Source of the DNA: Microvirga ossetica | Lineage (GTDB): Bacteria > Pseudomonadota > Alphaproteobacteria > Rhizobiales > Beijerinckiaceae | Length of the DNA stretch: 64,000 nucleotides | Assembly (NCBI RefSeq): GCF_002741015.1 | Contig: NZ_CP016616.1 | Location: forward strand, 3,629,501-3,693,500 | Reading direction: 5' to 3' | In this document: positions 1 through 9,306 of the stretch, one piece after another | Layout: every line of letters starts with the position of its first letter | Position numbering within the stretch: position 1 is the stretch's first letter | The notes under the pieces: generated by a model | The model's database searches: none | What the model was told of the DNA's origin: nothing | What the model saw: the letters and a program-made list of their open reading frames with translations, nothing else | Translations under genes and position numbers: made by a program

Positions 1-645
1 CACGGCCTGCCGCTCGCCGAGCACGTCGGCGGCGTCCGCCAGCATTTCGGGCAGGCGGTGCGGGCCCTCGAACAGCATGAGCGTGCCGGGGATCGCGCCG
101 ATCTCGGCCAGCCGCGTGCGGCGCGCGGCGCTCTTCGGCGGCAGGAAGCCTTCGAAGAAGAAGCGGTCGGTGGGCAGGCCCGAGGCGACGAGCGCGGTGA
201 GCACGGCGGAGGGGCCGGGGATCGGGGTGACGGGCAAGCCTTCCTCGATCGCCGCCTGCACGAGCCTGTAGCCGGGATCCGACACGAGCGGCGTGCCCGC
301 GTCCGAGACCAGGGCCAAGGCCTGCCCTTCCTTAATCCGGTGGACCATGCGTTCGCGCACGGCATCGTTGGAATGCTCGTGATAGGAGACGAGCGGCGTG
401 GTGATGCCGTAATGGGCGAGCAGCGTCTTCGTCACCCGTGTGTCCTCGGCCAGGACCGCATCGGCGGCGGCAAGCACGTTCAGCGCGCGGAACGACACAT
501 CCTGCAGGTTGCCGATGGGGGTCGCGACCACATAGAGGCCGGGCGTGAGGGGCTTGGCTTCGGCAGCAAGGCCGAAGGCGGTGAAAGTGGCGGTCCGTTC
601 GGTCGGCTCGCGCCGCTTGGTCCGGTTGTCGATTCTCTGGCTCAT
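1..645 (-). CDS. rsmI: 16S rRNA (cytidine1402-2'-O)-methyltransferase RsmI, C-terminus cut by window edge
   Basis: RsmI is a cytoplasmic SAM-dependent enzyme that methylates the ribose 2'-OH of C1402 of 16S rRNA in the decoding centre. The 215 visible residues hold the tetrapyrrole-methylase fold signatures TPIGNLQD (residues 42-49), AEDTR (66-70), SDAGTPL with SDPG (114-125) and PIPGPSA (141-147). About 70-90 C-terminal residues lie outside the window. The ATG at 645 precedes a roughly 30-residue extension before the core, so a later start cannot be excluded. It is divergent from the LpoA-like lipoprotein gene, a pairing common in proteobacteria. Confidence 0.95.
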   Translation of the reverse strand, partial: MSQRIDNRTKRREPTERTATFTAFGLAAEAKPLTPGLYVVATPIGNLQDVSFRALNVLAAADAVLAEDTRVTKTLLAHYGITTPLVSYHEHSNDAVRERMVHRIKEGQALALVSDAGTPLVSDPGYRLVQAAIEEGLPVTPIPGPSAVLTALVASGLPTDRFFFEGFLPPKSAARRTRLAEIGAIPGTLMLFEGPHRLPEMLADAADVLGERQAV

Positions 646-779
646 CGTCGGTCACTGTCGCATGAAGGCCATCCCTGCAAAAGCCGGGTTGTCGAGCCTG
701 AAATCCTGCATTGGAAACAATGTTTACTTTTTGCTGTCACGCTGCGCGGTGACTGAAGCTGTTTCCAAAGGGGGTGGAG

Positions 780-2042
780 ATGGCGCGCGTAGGGTCGAGT
801 ACAGCCGCGTGGCCTGCGGGCCGCGTTGCATGGGTTGCAGTTCTGGCCGGGTCGCTCGCCCTCGCCGGATGCGTCGGATCGAGCCGGCTGTCGCCACCAC
901 GCAAGGCAAGCCAGCCCGTTTCCGCTCCGGCATCGGCCGAGCCAGCTTACGCTGCGGGGCCACCGCCGGGCGCGCCGCTCGGTGGCGAAATCCGCATCAG
1001 CTCAGGACCCGTCAAGGTCGCCCTGATCCTGCCCATGACCGGGGCGGGGCAGGGGGCCGTGGTGGCGCAGAGCATGCGCAACGCCGCCGAACTGGCGCTC
1101 GGCGAATCCCAGGGCTCCGACATCACCCTCCTCGTGAAGGACGATCTCGGCACGCCGGAAGGCGCGCAGGCGGCCGCGCAGCAGGCCTTGGCGGAGGGCG
1201 CCGAGCTCATCGTCGGCCCGCTCTTTGCCGGTTCCGTCCAGGCGGCGGGGCAGGTGGCGCGCGAGCGCGGCAGAGCCGTCATCGGCTTCTCGTCCGATGC
1301 GGGCGTCGCCAGCCAGGGCGTCTATCTCCTGAGCTTCCTCGTGCAGGAGGAGGTCGACCGCATCGTCTCCTTCGCAGCGTCCCAAGGCCGGCGCTCCATC
1401 GCTGCCCTGATCCCGGAGACGCAATACGGTCGCGTGGCCGAGGCGCGGCTGCAGCAGGCGGCGTCGCGGCAGGGCATCCGCATCGTCGCGCTCGAGCATT
1501 ATCCGCCGGGGCAGCCGCAGGTCGGCGTGCAGCGCATCGCCCCTATCATCGGCGGCGCAGCGCCCCAGGCCGATGCGCTGTTCGTGCCCGACAACGGCGA
1601 CGGCCTTCCCGCCGTCGCGCAGGCGCTGCAGGTTGCGGGCTTCGATCCGATGCGCGTCAAGCCCCTCGGCACGGGCGTGTGGAACGAGCCGCGCGTCCTC
1701 GGGCTTCCCGCACTGCAGGGCGGCTGGTTCGCAACGCCCGACAACCGCGGCTTCGAGGCCTTCGCCGAACGCTACCGCGCGCGCTTCAACACCGATCCGA
1801 TCCGTCTTGCGACGCTGTCCTATGATGCGGTAACGCTCGCCGCCGCCCTGGCGCGGATGCAGGGCGTGCAGGGATTCAGCGAGGCCATGCTCACCAATCC
1901 GGCGGGCTTCGCCGGCGCCGACGGCGTCTTCCGCTTCAACCCGGACGGCACCAACAGCCGCTCGCTCACCGTGCAGGAAATCCGCGGCGGCACCGCGGTC
2001 GCGATCAGCGGCGCACCGCGAACCTTGGTGGCTGGGAACTAG
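780..2042 (+). CDS. LpoA/LppC-like penicillin-binding protein activator lipoprotein
   Basis: This 420-residue lipoprotein has an N-terminal signal with lipobox LALAGC, so Cys31 would be lipidated. The rest is a type I periplasmic-binding (Peripla_BP_6-like) fold that starts near VALILPMTGAG. In gammaproteobacteria LpoA is an outer-membrane activator of PBP1A; in alphaproteobacteria the role is inferred by homology and by the neighbouring divergent rsmI. I chose the ATG at 780 because a purine-rich AAAGGGGGTGG stretch lies just upstream and the signal peptide then begins correctly; a GTG at 774 is the alternative. Unlike many relatives it is not followed by yraN and gshB but by a palindromic repeat. 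Confidence 0.85.
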   Translation: MARVGSSTAAWPAGRVAWVAVLAGSLALAGCVGSSRLSPPRKASQPVSAPASAEPAYAAGPPPGAPLGGEIRISSGPVKVALILPMTGAGQGAVVAQSMRNAAELALGESQGSDITLLVKDDLGTPEGAQAAAQQALAEGAELIVGPLFAGSVQAAGQVARERGRAVIGFSSDAGVASQGVYLLSFLVQEEVDRIVSFAASQGRRSIAALIPETQYGRVAEARLQQAASRQGIRIVALEHYPPGQPQVGVQRIAPIIGGAAPQADALFVPDNGDGLPAVAQALQVAGFDPMRVKPLGTGVWNEPRVLGLPALQGGWFATPDNRGFEAFAERYRARFNTDPIRLATLSYDAVTLAAALARMQGVQGFSEAMLTNPAGFAGADGVFRFNPDGTNSRSLTVQEIRGGTAVAISGAPRTLVAGN

Positions 2043-2114
2043 AAACATCTCCGCTTCCTCAACCTTACCCTTGGCATCCCCCACGTCATCGCCGAGGGAA
2101 AAGCCATCCTTGGC

Positions 2115-2217
2115 CCTCATCCTGAGGAGGTCGCGCAGCAACCGTCTCGAAGGAGGTTCCAGCGCGCACTGGATCCTCCTTCGAGACGCAGACTTACGTC
2201 TGCTCCTCAGGATGAGG
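2115..2217. repeat. Palindromic intergenic repeat, family A, copy 1
   Basis: Outer arms CCTCATCCTGAGGAG and CTCCTCAGGATGAGG are perfect inverted repeats about 103 bp apart. Inner arms CGTCTCGAAGGAGG and CCTCCTTCGAGACG are nested inside. The element lies between convergent genes. Copies of the same family are at 3616, 40961 and 55648. Confidence 0.9.
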
Positions 2218-2267
2218 TGAGAGAATTGGCCAAGCCATCAGGATGACGGCAGTGCGAAGCAGCAACC

Positions 2268-2777
2268 CTACTTGCGCGTCAGGGTCGCACTCAGCTCCGG
2301 CTTGTTATTGAGGCTCTGGAACACGACGCAGTAGCGCTCGGTGAGCTTGAGCAGCTGGTCGACCTTTTCCTGCGGCGCATCGGTGTCGACCTCGAAGGAG
2401 AGGCGGATGTTCCTGAAGCCCACGGGCGCGGTCTTGTCGACGCCCAGCGTGCCGCGGAAATCGAGGTCGCCTTCCGCCTTCACGGCGCCATGGCGCAGAT
2501 CGATTTCAAGCGCGGTCGCCACCGCTTTCAAGGTCACGCCGGCGCAGGCGACGAGCGCTTCGAGCAGCATGTCGCCGGAGCACAGCTCCGCGCCGGATCC
2601 GCCGGTGGCGGGGTGCAGGCCCGCGACCGCGAGCGCGCGGCCGGCCTCGACCTTGCAGGCGATGTGCTGGTCATCGAGCGTGCCCTGCGCCTTCAGGGTG
2701 ATGACGGCGGAGTCCGGGTCGCTGCGGTACTGGTCCTTCAACGGCGCCTGAAGGGCGCGAAGCGCGGTCGCATCCAT
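2268..2777 (-). CDS. OsmC family protein (putative thiol peroxidase)
   Basis: This 169-residue protein has the OsmC/Ohr fold. Members reduce organic or inorganic peroxides with a reactive cysteine pair. Cys78, in the helix motif ALVACAG, and Cys150, in TERYCVV, sit where the peroxidatic and resolving cysteines of OsmC/Ohr occur. A further Cys66 lies in ELCSGD. The family also contains members of unknown function, so peroxidase activity is inferred. It lies 22 bp downstream of the ABC ATPase gene on the same strand and may be the last cistron of that operon, which would suit a sulfur or redox theme. Confidence 0.85.
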   Translation of the reverse strand: MDATALRALQAPLKDQYRSDPDSAVITLKAQGTLDDQHIACKVEAGRALAVAGLHPATGGSGAELCSGDMLLEALVACAGVTLKAVATALEIDLRHGAVKAEGDLDFRGTLGVDKTAPVGFRNIRLSFEVDTDAPQEKVDQLLKLTERYCVVFQSLNNKPELSATLTRK

Positions 2778-2799
2778 GATTTTCGTCCTTGGGTCGAGT

Positions 2800-3588
2800 T
2801 TACCACCACAGCGCGGCGGCTTGCCTATCGCGTTCGCGCTGGGGCTGCTGCTGAGGTGCTTTGAGGGAATGGTCGAGCGCCGTCAAGACGCGGCGCACGG
2901 AGGTCTCGAAGGGAAGGCCCGTCTTGTCGCGCGGACGCGACAGCGTGAGCGGCAGTTCATCGAAGATGCGGCCGGGTTTCGGCTGCATCACGACGGCACG
3001 ATCCGCGAGCGTCACCGCCTCCTGCACGTCGTGCGTGACGAGCACCACGGTCGGGCGCGTTTCTTCCCACAGCCCGAGCAGGTGCTCGTGCAGGCTGGCG
3101 CGGGTGAAGGCATCGAGCGCCGAGAACGGCTCGTCGAGAAGGAGCACCTTCGGGTTGGTGACGAAAGCGCGCGCGATGGAGACGCGCTGCTGCTGGCCGC
3201 CCGAGAGATCGCGCGGCCAGCGGTCCGCATGCTCGGACAATCCGATCTTGTCGAGCGCATGCGAAACGCGCGCCTTTCGTTCCGAAGCGCTCACGCCGTC
3301 GAGGCCGAAGGCGATGTTGTCGAAAACCGACAGCCAGGGCAGCAGGCGCGGCTCCTGGAACACGATGCCCACGTCCGGATGAGGGCCCGACAGCACCTCG
3401 CCGTCGAGGCGGATACGCCCAGCGCTTTCCCGATCGAGGCCGGCGACGAGGCGTAAGAGCGTGGTCTTGCCGCAGCCCGAGCCGCCGATCAGCGAGACGA
3501 TCTCGCCTTCCTGCACGGTGAGATTAATATCGGAGAGCGCCCGCGTGCCGTCGGCATAGGTCTTTGAGAGGTGTTCGAGGAAAAGCAT
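2800..3588 (-). CDS. ABC transporter ATP-binding protein, nitrate/sulfonate/taurine (SsuB/TauB) type
   Basis: This 262-residue cytoplasmic ATPase would energise import through the permease encoded upstream. Walker A GGSGCGKTT (residues 35-43), signature LSGGQQQR (128-135) and Walker B VLLLDEP (148-154) are intact. The Q-loop motif VFQEPRLLPWL is typical of the SsuB/TauB/NrtD group, which imports sulfonates, taurine, nitrate or pyrimidine precursors. The substrate cannot be read from the sequence. A family A palindrome separates it from the permease gene (3759-4637), which may lower its expression relative to the upstream cistrons. Confidence 0.92.
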   Translation of the reverse strand: MLFLEHLSKTYADGTRALSDINLTVQEGEIVSLIGGSGCGKTTLLRLVAGLDRESAGRIRLDGEVLSGPHPDVGIVFQEPRLLPWLSVFDNIAFGLDGVSASERKARVSHALDKIGLSEHADRWPRDLSGGQQQRVSIARAFVTNPKVLLLDEPFSALDAFTRASLHEHLLGLWEETRPTVVLVTHDVQEAVTLADRAVVMQPKPGRIFDELPLTLSRPRDKTGLPFETSVRRVLTALDHSLKAPQQQPQRERDRQAAALWW

Positions 3589-3615
3589 CTAATGACCTCG
3601 CGCACGATACACCGA

Positions 3616-3723
3616 CCTCATCCTGAGGAGGTGCGAAGCACCGTCTCGAAGGAGGGTCCAGCGTGCACTGAACACGCAACCCTCGTCCTTCGAGACGCCG
3701 CTATGCGGCTCCTCAGGATGAGG
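3616..3723. repeat. Palindromic intergenic repeat, family A, copy 2
   Basis: Arms CCTCATCCTGAGGAGG (from 3616) and CTCCTCAGGATGAGG (to 3723) are inverted. Inner arms CGTCTCGAAGGAGG and CCTTCGAGACG are also present. The element sits inside an operon, between the permease and ATPase genes of the sulfonate-type transporter. Confidence 0.9.
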
Positions 3724-3758
3724 ATTGCTGGTGGTCCGGCCTTTGGTTGAAAGTTGCA

Positions 3759-4637
3759 TCACAACCGCTCCCGCACGGTGTCCTGCCAGCGCACGAGCGG
3801 CTTGGTGCCGGCGACGAGCAGGCTGTCGGCGGTCTTGCCGAGGAGCGCGAAGGCGATGATGGCGGCGAGGATCTGGTCGGGCTTGCCCATCTGCTGGCCG
3901 TCGACGAGCAGATAGCCGAGGCCTTCCGATGCGCCCATGAATTCGGCGGCGACCACGAACATGAAGCCGAGGCCGAGGCCCGAGCGCAGGGCGATCACGG
4001 CCTCCGGCAGAACCGCCGGCAGCAGGATGCGCCGGGCGAGCTGGACGCGCGAGAGACGGAACACATGGCCGACTTCGACGAGCTTGCGGTCGACGGAGAG
4101 GATCGCGCCCGCGATGCCGAGATAAACGGGGAAGAACACGCCGACGGCGATGAGCGCCACTTTCGAGGCTTCGAAGATGCCGAGCCAGAGAATGAACAGC
4201 GGCACCCAGGCGATGGAGGGAATGGCGCGCAGAGCCTGCAGCGTCGGATCGAGCAGACGCCGCATGGTCTGGCTGGAACCGGAAAGCGCGCCGAGCGCGA
4301 TTCCCGCAACGGCCCCGGTGACGAATCCGACGAGAACGCGCCAGAGCGTCATCCAGGCATGGGTCCACAATTCGCCGGTTTCCGCGAGGCCCCAGAGCGT
4401 CGCGATGATGCGGCTCGGCGGCGGCACAAGGCGCCCTTCCGCAAGGCCGAGCGAGACGACGGCCTCCCAGAGGAAGGCGATGGCGATGGGCAATAAAAAG
4501 CCGAGAAGGATGCGCCAGTCGAAGGCGCGTCGCTTCTCGGTTAAGTCAGGGGCCGCGAGAGCGGCGGCACCCTCATGGGAGGACCAGGCGTTGCTTACAG
4601 CGTTGCCTGTCACGGCGCTCTCCCGCGATGAAGACAT
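3759..4637 (-). CDS. ABC transporter permease, SsuC/TauC type
   Basis: This 292-residue inner-membrane permease belongs to the BPD_transp_1 family. A polar N-terminal tail of about 45 residues precedes the first membrane segment (ILLGFLLPIAIAFLWEAV). The cytoplasmic EAA-type coupling loop, roughly VEVGHVFRLSR followed by ILLPAVLPE, is present and would dock onto the ATPase. Its ATG overlaps the stop of the substrate-binding protein gene (TGATG), indicating translational coupling. Length and layout match the sulfonate/taurine permease family. The transported compound is unknown. Confidence 0.92.
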   Translation of the reverse strand: MSSSRESAVTGNAVSNAWSSHEGAAALAAPDLTEKRRAFDWRILLGFLLPIAIAFLWEAVVSLGLAEGRLVPPPSRIIATLWGLAETGELWTHAWMTLWRVLVGFVTGAVAGIALGALSGSSQTMRRLLDPTLQALRAIPSIAWVPLFILWLGIFEASKVALIAVGVFFPVYLGIAGAILSVDRKLVEVGHVFRLSRVQLARRILLPAVLPEAVIALRSGLGLGFMFVVAAEFMGASEGLGYLLVDGQQMGKPDQILAAIIAFALLGKTADSLLVAGTKPLVRWQDTVRERL

Positions 4638-5605
4638 CAGCGCGATGCGGTGGCGAAGCGGCGGTCGATGAGGGAATCGACGGCGGCGCGCACATTGGTC
4701 TCGGGAGTGATGACGCCGGCCTGCTGCAGGGCGAGACCCGCGGCGAGGATCGTGTCGGTCTGCGGCTGGCCGATCGAGGAATGCGTGAGCTCCGTGCGCT
4801 CGAGCTGGCGCTCGATCACCGCATCGGACAGCTTCGTGTAGGTGACCAGCGTCTTCTTCAGGTCGTCCTTGTTGGCGAGCGAGTACTTGCGGGCTTCCTC
4901 ATAGGCCTTGAGCACGCGCTCGACGAGAGCCGGATTGTCCTTGGCGAAGGATTCCGAAACGTTGAGCACGCCCCAGGTGTTGGCGCCGGCGTTGCGGTAG
5001 AACAGCTGCGCGCCGCTTTCCACTTCGGCGGCCGCCATCAGCGGGTCGAGGCCGGCCCACGCATCGACGTCGCCGCGCTCGAGCGCCGTGCGGCCGTCAG
5101 GATGCTGGAGCAGAACGAGCTTCACGTCCTTCTCGGTGAGCTTGGCCTCCTGCAGGGCGCGCACGAGGAAGATGTGCGGATCGGTGCCGCGGGTCACGGC
5201 GACGCGCTTGCCCTTCAGGTCCTCGACCTTGGTGATGCCGGTGTCCTTGCGGGTCACGAGCGCCGTCCATTCGGGGCGGGAATAGACGTAGATCGACTTG
5301 ATCGGGTTGCCGTTGATCTTGCCGATCAGGGCGGCGGCGCCGGCGGTGGAGCCGAAATCGATCGAGCCCGCATTGAGGAATTCGAGCGCCTTGTTGGAGC
5401 CGAGCGACTGTACCCAGCGGACCTTGATGCCGTCCTTTTCGAGCTCCTTCTCCAGGAAGCCCTTGTCCTTCAGGACGAGGCTGACCGGGTTGTAGGTGGC
5501 GTAATCGATGCGGATTTCCTTCACCTGCGCCGAGGCGGCGGTGGCGAGGGAGGCAAGGCCGGTGGCGAGAGAAGCGGCGATGAGGAGGCGGCGGGTCAGG
5601 CTCAT
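4637..5605 (-). CDS. ABC transporter substrate-binding protein, aliphatic sulfonate (SsuA) type
   Basis: This 322-residue periplasmic protein has a Sec signal peptide (MSLTRRLLIAASLATGL..., cut after ASAQ) followed by the NMT1/SsuA-like fold: EIRIDYATYNPVSLV at the N-terminus, then LGSNKALEFLNAGSIDFG and KRVAVTRGTDPH. These match aliphatic-sulfonate binding proteins best, but taurine or other organosulfur ligands are possible. I chose the ATG at 5605 because the ATG at 5629 adds residues before the signal and has no ribosome-binding site. It is the first gene of the operon. The upstream gap carries a perfect inverted repeat that could be its operator. Confidence 0.9.
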   Translation of the reverse strand: MSLTRRLLIAASLATGLASLATAASAQVKEIRIDYATYNPVSLVLKDKGFLEKELEKDGIKVRWVQSLGSNKALEFLNAGSIDFGSTAGAAALIGKINGNPIKSIYVYSRPEWTALVTRKDTGITKVEDLKGKRVAVTRGTDPHIFLVRALQEAKLTEKDVKLVLLQHPDGRTALERGDVDAWAGLDPLMAAAEVESGAQLFYRNAGANTWGVLNVSESFAKDNPALVERVLKAYEEARKYSLANKDDLKKTLVTYTKLSDAVIERQLERTELTHSSIGQPQTDTILAAGLALQQAGVITPETNVRAAVDSLIDRRFATASR

Positions 5606-5713
5606 TGTTTCGTCCCATGTTTGGCGCATGGGAGCATCGTTCGAGGCGCCCGGCGCTTTAGCTGCACTTGTTTCGCGCCCGCAATCTGCATGCTCAAATC
5701 GGCGCGTGTCCGG

Positions 5714-5759
5714 TTTATAGAACCATGCGTTTTTTATGTCAAACTCTATCTTCTATAAA
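5714..5759. promoter_or_regulatory. AT-rich inverted repeat between the sulfonate ABC operon and glnD
   Basis: TTTATAGAA (5714-5722) and its exact complement TTCTATAAA (5751-5759) flank 28 bp of AT-rich sequence in an otherwise GC-rich intergenic region. The spacing of about 37 bp between arm starts is near 3.5 helical turns. A binding site for a dimeric regulator of the divergent ABC operon is a reasonable guess, but the regulator is unknown. Confidence 0.4.
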
Positions 5760-5856
5760 GAACGCTCGATCGGTTTCGGCTCATAATGCCACTCCGCCCT
5801 TGGGTGGAGGGCTTATCGAGTATAAGTCAAAACTGTTCCTCGCAGACGGTTGTTCC

Positions 5857-8607
5857 ATGCCAGCCCATAGTGCCAAGAGCGTCCTGAAAAGCCTCGGTTC
5901 CCAGCCGATCCGCGATGCCGCGGACTTGCGCGCCAAGCTCGTGCCCGAGCTGAAGAATCTCCTCGAAGAGGCGCACCGGGAGGCTCAAGGGAAGCTTCTC
6001 GAGAGCAATAACGGCCTCGTCTGCGCCCGCTATTTCTGCGACCGGATGGACGAGCTGGTGCGCATCGTCCACGACGCGGTGGTCCGGCATCTCTATCCGG
6101 CGGCCAACCCCTCCTCCGGCGAGCGTCTCGCCGTGGCGGCGACCGGCGGCTACGGGCGCGGGACCCTGGCGCCGGGCTCGGATGTCGATCTCCTGTTCCT
6201 GCTGCCCTACAAGCAGACCGCCTGGGGCGAGAGCGTCGTCGAGGCGATGCTCTACGTGCTGTGGGACCTCAAGCTGAAGGTCGGCCACGCGACCCGCTCG
6301 GTCGAGGAATGCCTGCGCGAGGCGCATGGGGACATGACGATCCGCACCTCCCTGCTCGAAGCGCGCTTTCTCTTCGGCGACCGGGAGCTCTTCGACAACC
6401 TGGAGAAGCGCTTCGAGCAGGAAATCGTCGCGACCTCAGCGGCGGAATTCGTGGACGCCAAGCTCAAGGAGCGTGACGCCCGCGTCGCCAAGGCCGGCGC
6501 TTCGCGCTACCTCGTCGAGCCGAACGTGAAGGACGGCAAGGGCGGCCTGCGCGACCTCAACACGCTGTTCTGGATCGCCAAATACGTCTACCGGGTGAAG
6601 GAGCCCAAGGAGCTGGTGAAGGCGGGACTCTTCACGCAAGGCGAGTTCAACCTGTTCTCGCGCTGCGAGGAGTTTCTGTGGCGCGTGCGCTGCCACATGC
6701 ATTTCGCCACCGGCCGCGCCGAGGAGCGCCTGACCTTCGACCTGCAGCGCAGCATCGCCGAGCGCATCGGCTACGCGCCGCGCGGCGGATTGTCCGCCGT
6801 CGAGCGCTTCATGAAGGCGTACTTTCTCATCGCAAAGGATGTCGGCGACCTCACGGCCATCGTCTGCGCCGAGCTCGAGGCGCGCCAGACCAAGCGCCGC
6901 CCGATGCTCGACCGCATGTTTGGCCGCTTCCGCCGCCAGCGCGGCGGGGCGCTGGTGGGCGACGACTTCACCGTCGACAACAACCGTCTCAACGTCGCCT
7001 GCGACGAAGCCTTCGAGCGCGACCCGGTCAACCTGATCCGCCTGTTCTGGCTCGCCGACCGGCACAACCTCGCGATCCATCCCGACGCGACGCGGCTCGC
7101 CACCCGCTCGCTGCGGCTCATCGGCCCCAACCTGCGCAACGACCCGGAGGCGAACAAGCTCTTTCTCGAGATCATCACCTCCCGCAACGCGCCGGAGGTG
7201 GTGCTGCGGCGGATGAACGAGACCGGATTGCTCGGGCGCCTCATCCCGGATTTCGGCCGCATCGTCGCCATGATGCAGTTCAACATGTATCACCATTACA
7301 CGGTGGACGAGCACCTGATCCGCTCGGTCGGCGTGCTGACCGAGATCGAGGCGGGCCAGCTCGAGAGCGAGCATCCGCTGGCGAACAAGATCTTCCCGAC
7401 CATCCGCAACCGACGCGCGCTCTACGTCGCCGTCTTCCTGCACGATATCGCCAAGGGCCGGCCGGAGGATCATTCGACGGCCGGTGCCGCTATCGCCCGC
7501 AAGCTCGGACCGCGCTTCGGCCTCACCGAGGCGGAAACCGAGACGGTGGCGTGGCTCGTGCAATATCACCTGCTCATGTCGAACACGGCCCAGAGCCGCG
7601 ATCTCTCGGATCCTGCCACCATCAAGAGCTTCGCCGAGGTGGTGCAGACCATGGAGCGTCTGAAGCTCCTGCTCGTGCTCACCATCGCCGACATCAAGGC
7701 GGTCGGCCCCGGCACCTGGACCGGCTGGAAGGGTCAGCTCCTGCGCAATCTCTACCAGGAGACTGAGGTGTTTCTCGGCGGCGGGGCCGTGGATCTCGCC
7801 CGCTCGGAGCGGGTGCGCATCGCACAGGAGCGGCTGCGCGCCGAGCTGCCCGACTGGACCGACGCGGAATTCGAGGCCTATGCCGCCCGCCACACGCCCG
7901 GCTACTGGCTCAAGACCGACGAGACCCGCCGGGCGAACCAGGCCCGGCTGCTCCGGGAAACGGACAGGGCCGGGCACACGGTCCGGACGACCTACGAGAC
8001 GGATCAGTTCCGCGGGGTCACCGAATTCACCATCCTGTCGCCTGACCATCCCCGCCTGCTCGCCATCATCACCGGCGCCTGCGCGGCCTCGGGCGGCAAC
8101 ATCGTCGATGCGCAGATCTTCACCACGACCGACGGGATGGCGCTCGACACCATCGTGCTGTCCCGCGCCTTCGATCGGGACGAGGACGAGCTGCGCCGGG
8201 CCGGGCGGGTCGCCAAGGCGATCGAGCAGGCGCTCAAGGGGGAGGTGAAGATCGCCGACCTCGTCGACGGCAAGCGCCCGGCGAAGGAGCGCTCGAAGGC
8301 CTTCCACGTGCCGCCGGAGGTCGCCATCGACAACTCGCTGTCGAGCCGCCAGACCGTGATCGAGGTGTCCGGGCTCGACCGGCCGGGCCTGCTCTATGAC
8401 CTCACGACGGCTCTCGGCAAGCTCAACCTCAACATCGCCTCGGCCCACATCGTCACCTTCGGCGAGAAGGCGGTGGACGTGTTCTACGTAACCGACCTGA
8501 CGGGCACGAAAGTCACCCATGTCGGCCGCCAGGCCACCATCACCCGGACCCTTCTCGAGGTGTTCAAGGCGGAGGAAACCGAGCCTCTCCAGCGCCGCAG
8601 CGCTTGA
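5857..8607 (+). CDS. glnD: [Protein-PII] uridylyltransferase / uridylyl-removing enzyme
   Basis: GlnD is the cytoplasmic glutamine sensor that uridylylates PII proteins under nitrogen limitation and deuridylylates them under nitrogen excess. The 916-residue product has the usual order: nucleotidyltransferase motif GGYGRG with GSDVD (about 98-111), an HD hydrolase domain with FLHDIAKG (about 526-533), and two C-terminal ACT domains starting near 725 (TILSPDHPRLLAII) and 833 (VIEVSGLDRPGLLYDL). I chose the ATG at 5857 from the family length; the frame stays open upstream but has no good start or ribosome-binding site. grpE follows after 63 bp in the same direction. Confidence 0.96.
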   Translation: MPAHSAKSVLKSLGSQPIRDAADLRAKLVPELKNLLEEAHREAQGKLLESNNGLVCARYFCDRMDELVRIVHDAVVRHLYPAANPSSGERLAVAATGGYGRGTLAPGSDVDLLFLLPYKQTAWGESVVEAMLYVLWDLKLKVGHATRSVEECLREAHGDMTIRTSLLEARFLFGDRELFDNLEKRFEQEIVATSAAEFVDAKLKERDARVAKAGASRYLVEPNVKDGKGGLRDLNTLFWIAKYVYRVKEPKELVKAGLFTQGEFNLFSRCEEFLWRVRCHMHFATGRAEERLTFDLQRSIAERIGYAPRGGLSAVERFMKAYFLIAKDVGDLTAIVCAELEARQTKRRPMLDRMFGRFRRQRGGALVGDDFTVDNNRLNVACDEAFERDPVNLIRLFWLADRHNLAIHPDATRLATRSLRLIGPNLRNDPEANKLFLEIITSRNAPEVVLRRMNETGLLGRLIPDFGRIVAMMQFNMYHHYTVDEHLIRSVGVLTEIEAGQLESEHPLANKIFPTIRNRRALYVAVFLHDIAKGRPEDHSTAGAAIARKLGPRFGLTEAETETVAWLVQYHLLMSNTAQSRDLSDPATIKSFAEVVQTMERLKLLLVLTIADIKAVGPGTWTGWKGQLLRNLYQETEVFLGGGAVDLARSERVRIAQERLRAELPDWTDAEFEAYAARHTPGYWLKTDETRRANQARLLRETDRAGHTVRTTYETDQFRGVTEFTILSPDHPRLLAIITGACAASGGNIVDAQIFTTTDGMALDTIVLSRAFDRDEDELRRAGRVAKAIEQALKGEVKIADLVDGKRPAKERSKAFHVPPEVAIDNSLSSRQTVIEVSGLDRPGLLYDLTTALGKLNLNIASAHIVTFGEKAVDVFYVTDLTGTKVTHVGRQATITRTLLEVFKAEETEPLQRRSA

Positions 8608-8670
8608 TTTGTGGCGCAAGGGACCTGATATGAGCCGAAACCTTTCTCATCCCATCTTAGTTGGTCGACC

Positions 8671-9288
8671 ATGAATCCGAACGACACGGAAAACCCGAAC
8701 GTGGCCCAGACGGCCGAGCCCGCCAATGATGCCGCCCCGGCGGCAGCTGCCGAAGCGGATCCGATCGCCGCTCTCGAGGCCGAGAAGGCCGATCTCAAGG
8801 ACAAGCTTCTGCGCCTGATGGCGGACATGGAGAATCTTCGCCGCCGGACGGCACGCGAGATCACCGATGCCCGCACCTATGCCGTGACCAATTTCGCCCG
8901 CGACATGCTCAACGTGGCCGACAATGTCCGCCGCGCCATCGAGAGCGTGCCGGAGGAGGATCGCAGCACCGCCGAAGGCTCCTTCAAGGGCCTGATCGAA
9001 GGCATCGACCTCACCGAGCGCGACCTTTTGAAGAACCTGGAGCGCCACGGGGTCAAGCAGCTCGACCCTCAGGGCCAGAAATTCGATCCGAACCTGCATC
9101 AGGCGATGTTCGAGATCCCCAATGCGGAGGTGCCCAACGGCACCGTGCTGCAGGTGGTCCAGTCCGGCTACGTGATCGGCGACCGCGTGCTGCGCCCGGC
9201 CCTGGTCGGCGTCTCCCGCGGCGGTCCGAAGGCGCCTGCCAACGGCAACGGCTCCGAGGCGGCGGATAACCCCTCGGCGGCGTCGTAA
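8671..9288 (+). CDS. grpE: Nucleotide exchange factor GrpE
   Basis: GrpE releases ADP from DnaK in the Hsp70 cycle. The 205-residue product has an acidic Ala/Pro-rich N-terminus, a long helix around residues 30-65 ([20 protein letters not shown], then DMENLRRRT), and the C-terminal beta domain with LHQAMFEIP and [12 protein letters not shown]. In many rhizobia grpE follows hrcA; here it follows glnD, and no hrcA is visible in the window. dnaK and dnaJ lie about 8 kb away on the opposite strand. No clear ribosome-binding site precedes the ATG. Confidence 0.96.
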   Translation: MNPNDTENPNVAQTAEPANDAAPAAAAEADPIAALEAEKADLKDKLLRLMADMENLRRRTAREITDARTYAVTNFARDMLNVADNVRRAIESVPEEDRSTAEGSFKGLIEGIDLTERDLLKNLERHGVKQLDPQGQKFDPNLHQAMFEIPNAEVPNGTVLQVVQSGYVIGDRVLRPALVGVSRGGPKAPANGNGSEAADNPSAAS

Positions 9289-9306
9289 GAAACTAGCCTC
9301 CGTACC

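Noticed and set aside
58..756. Long open frame on the plus strand over rsmI
   Set aside because: It is the antisense of rsmI; its translation is Arg/Gly-rich with no motif, whereas the minus strand has all RsmI signatures.
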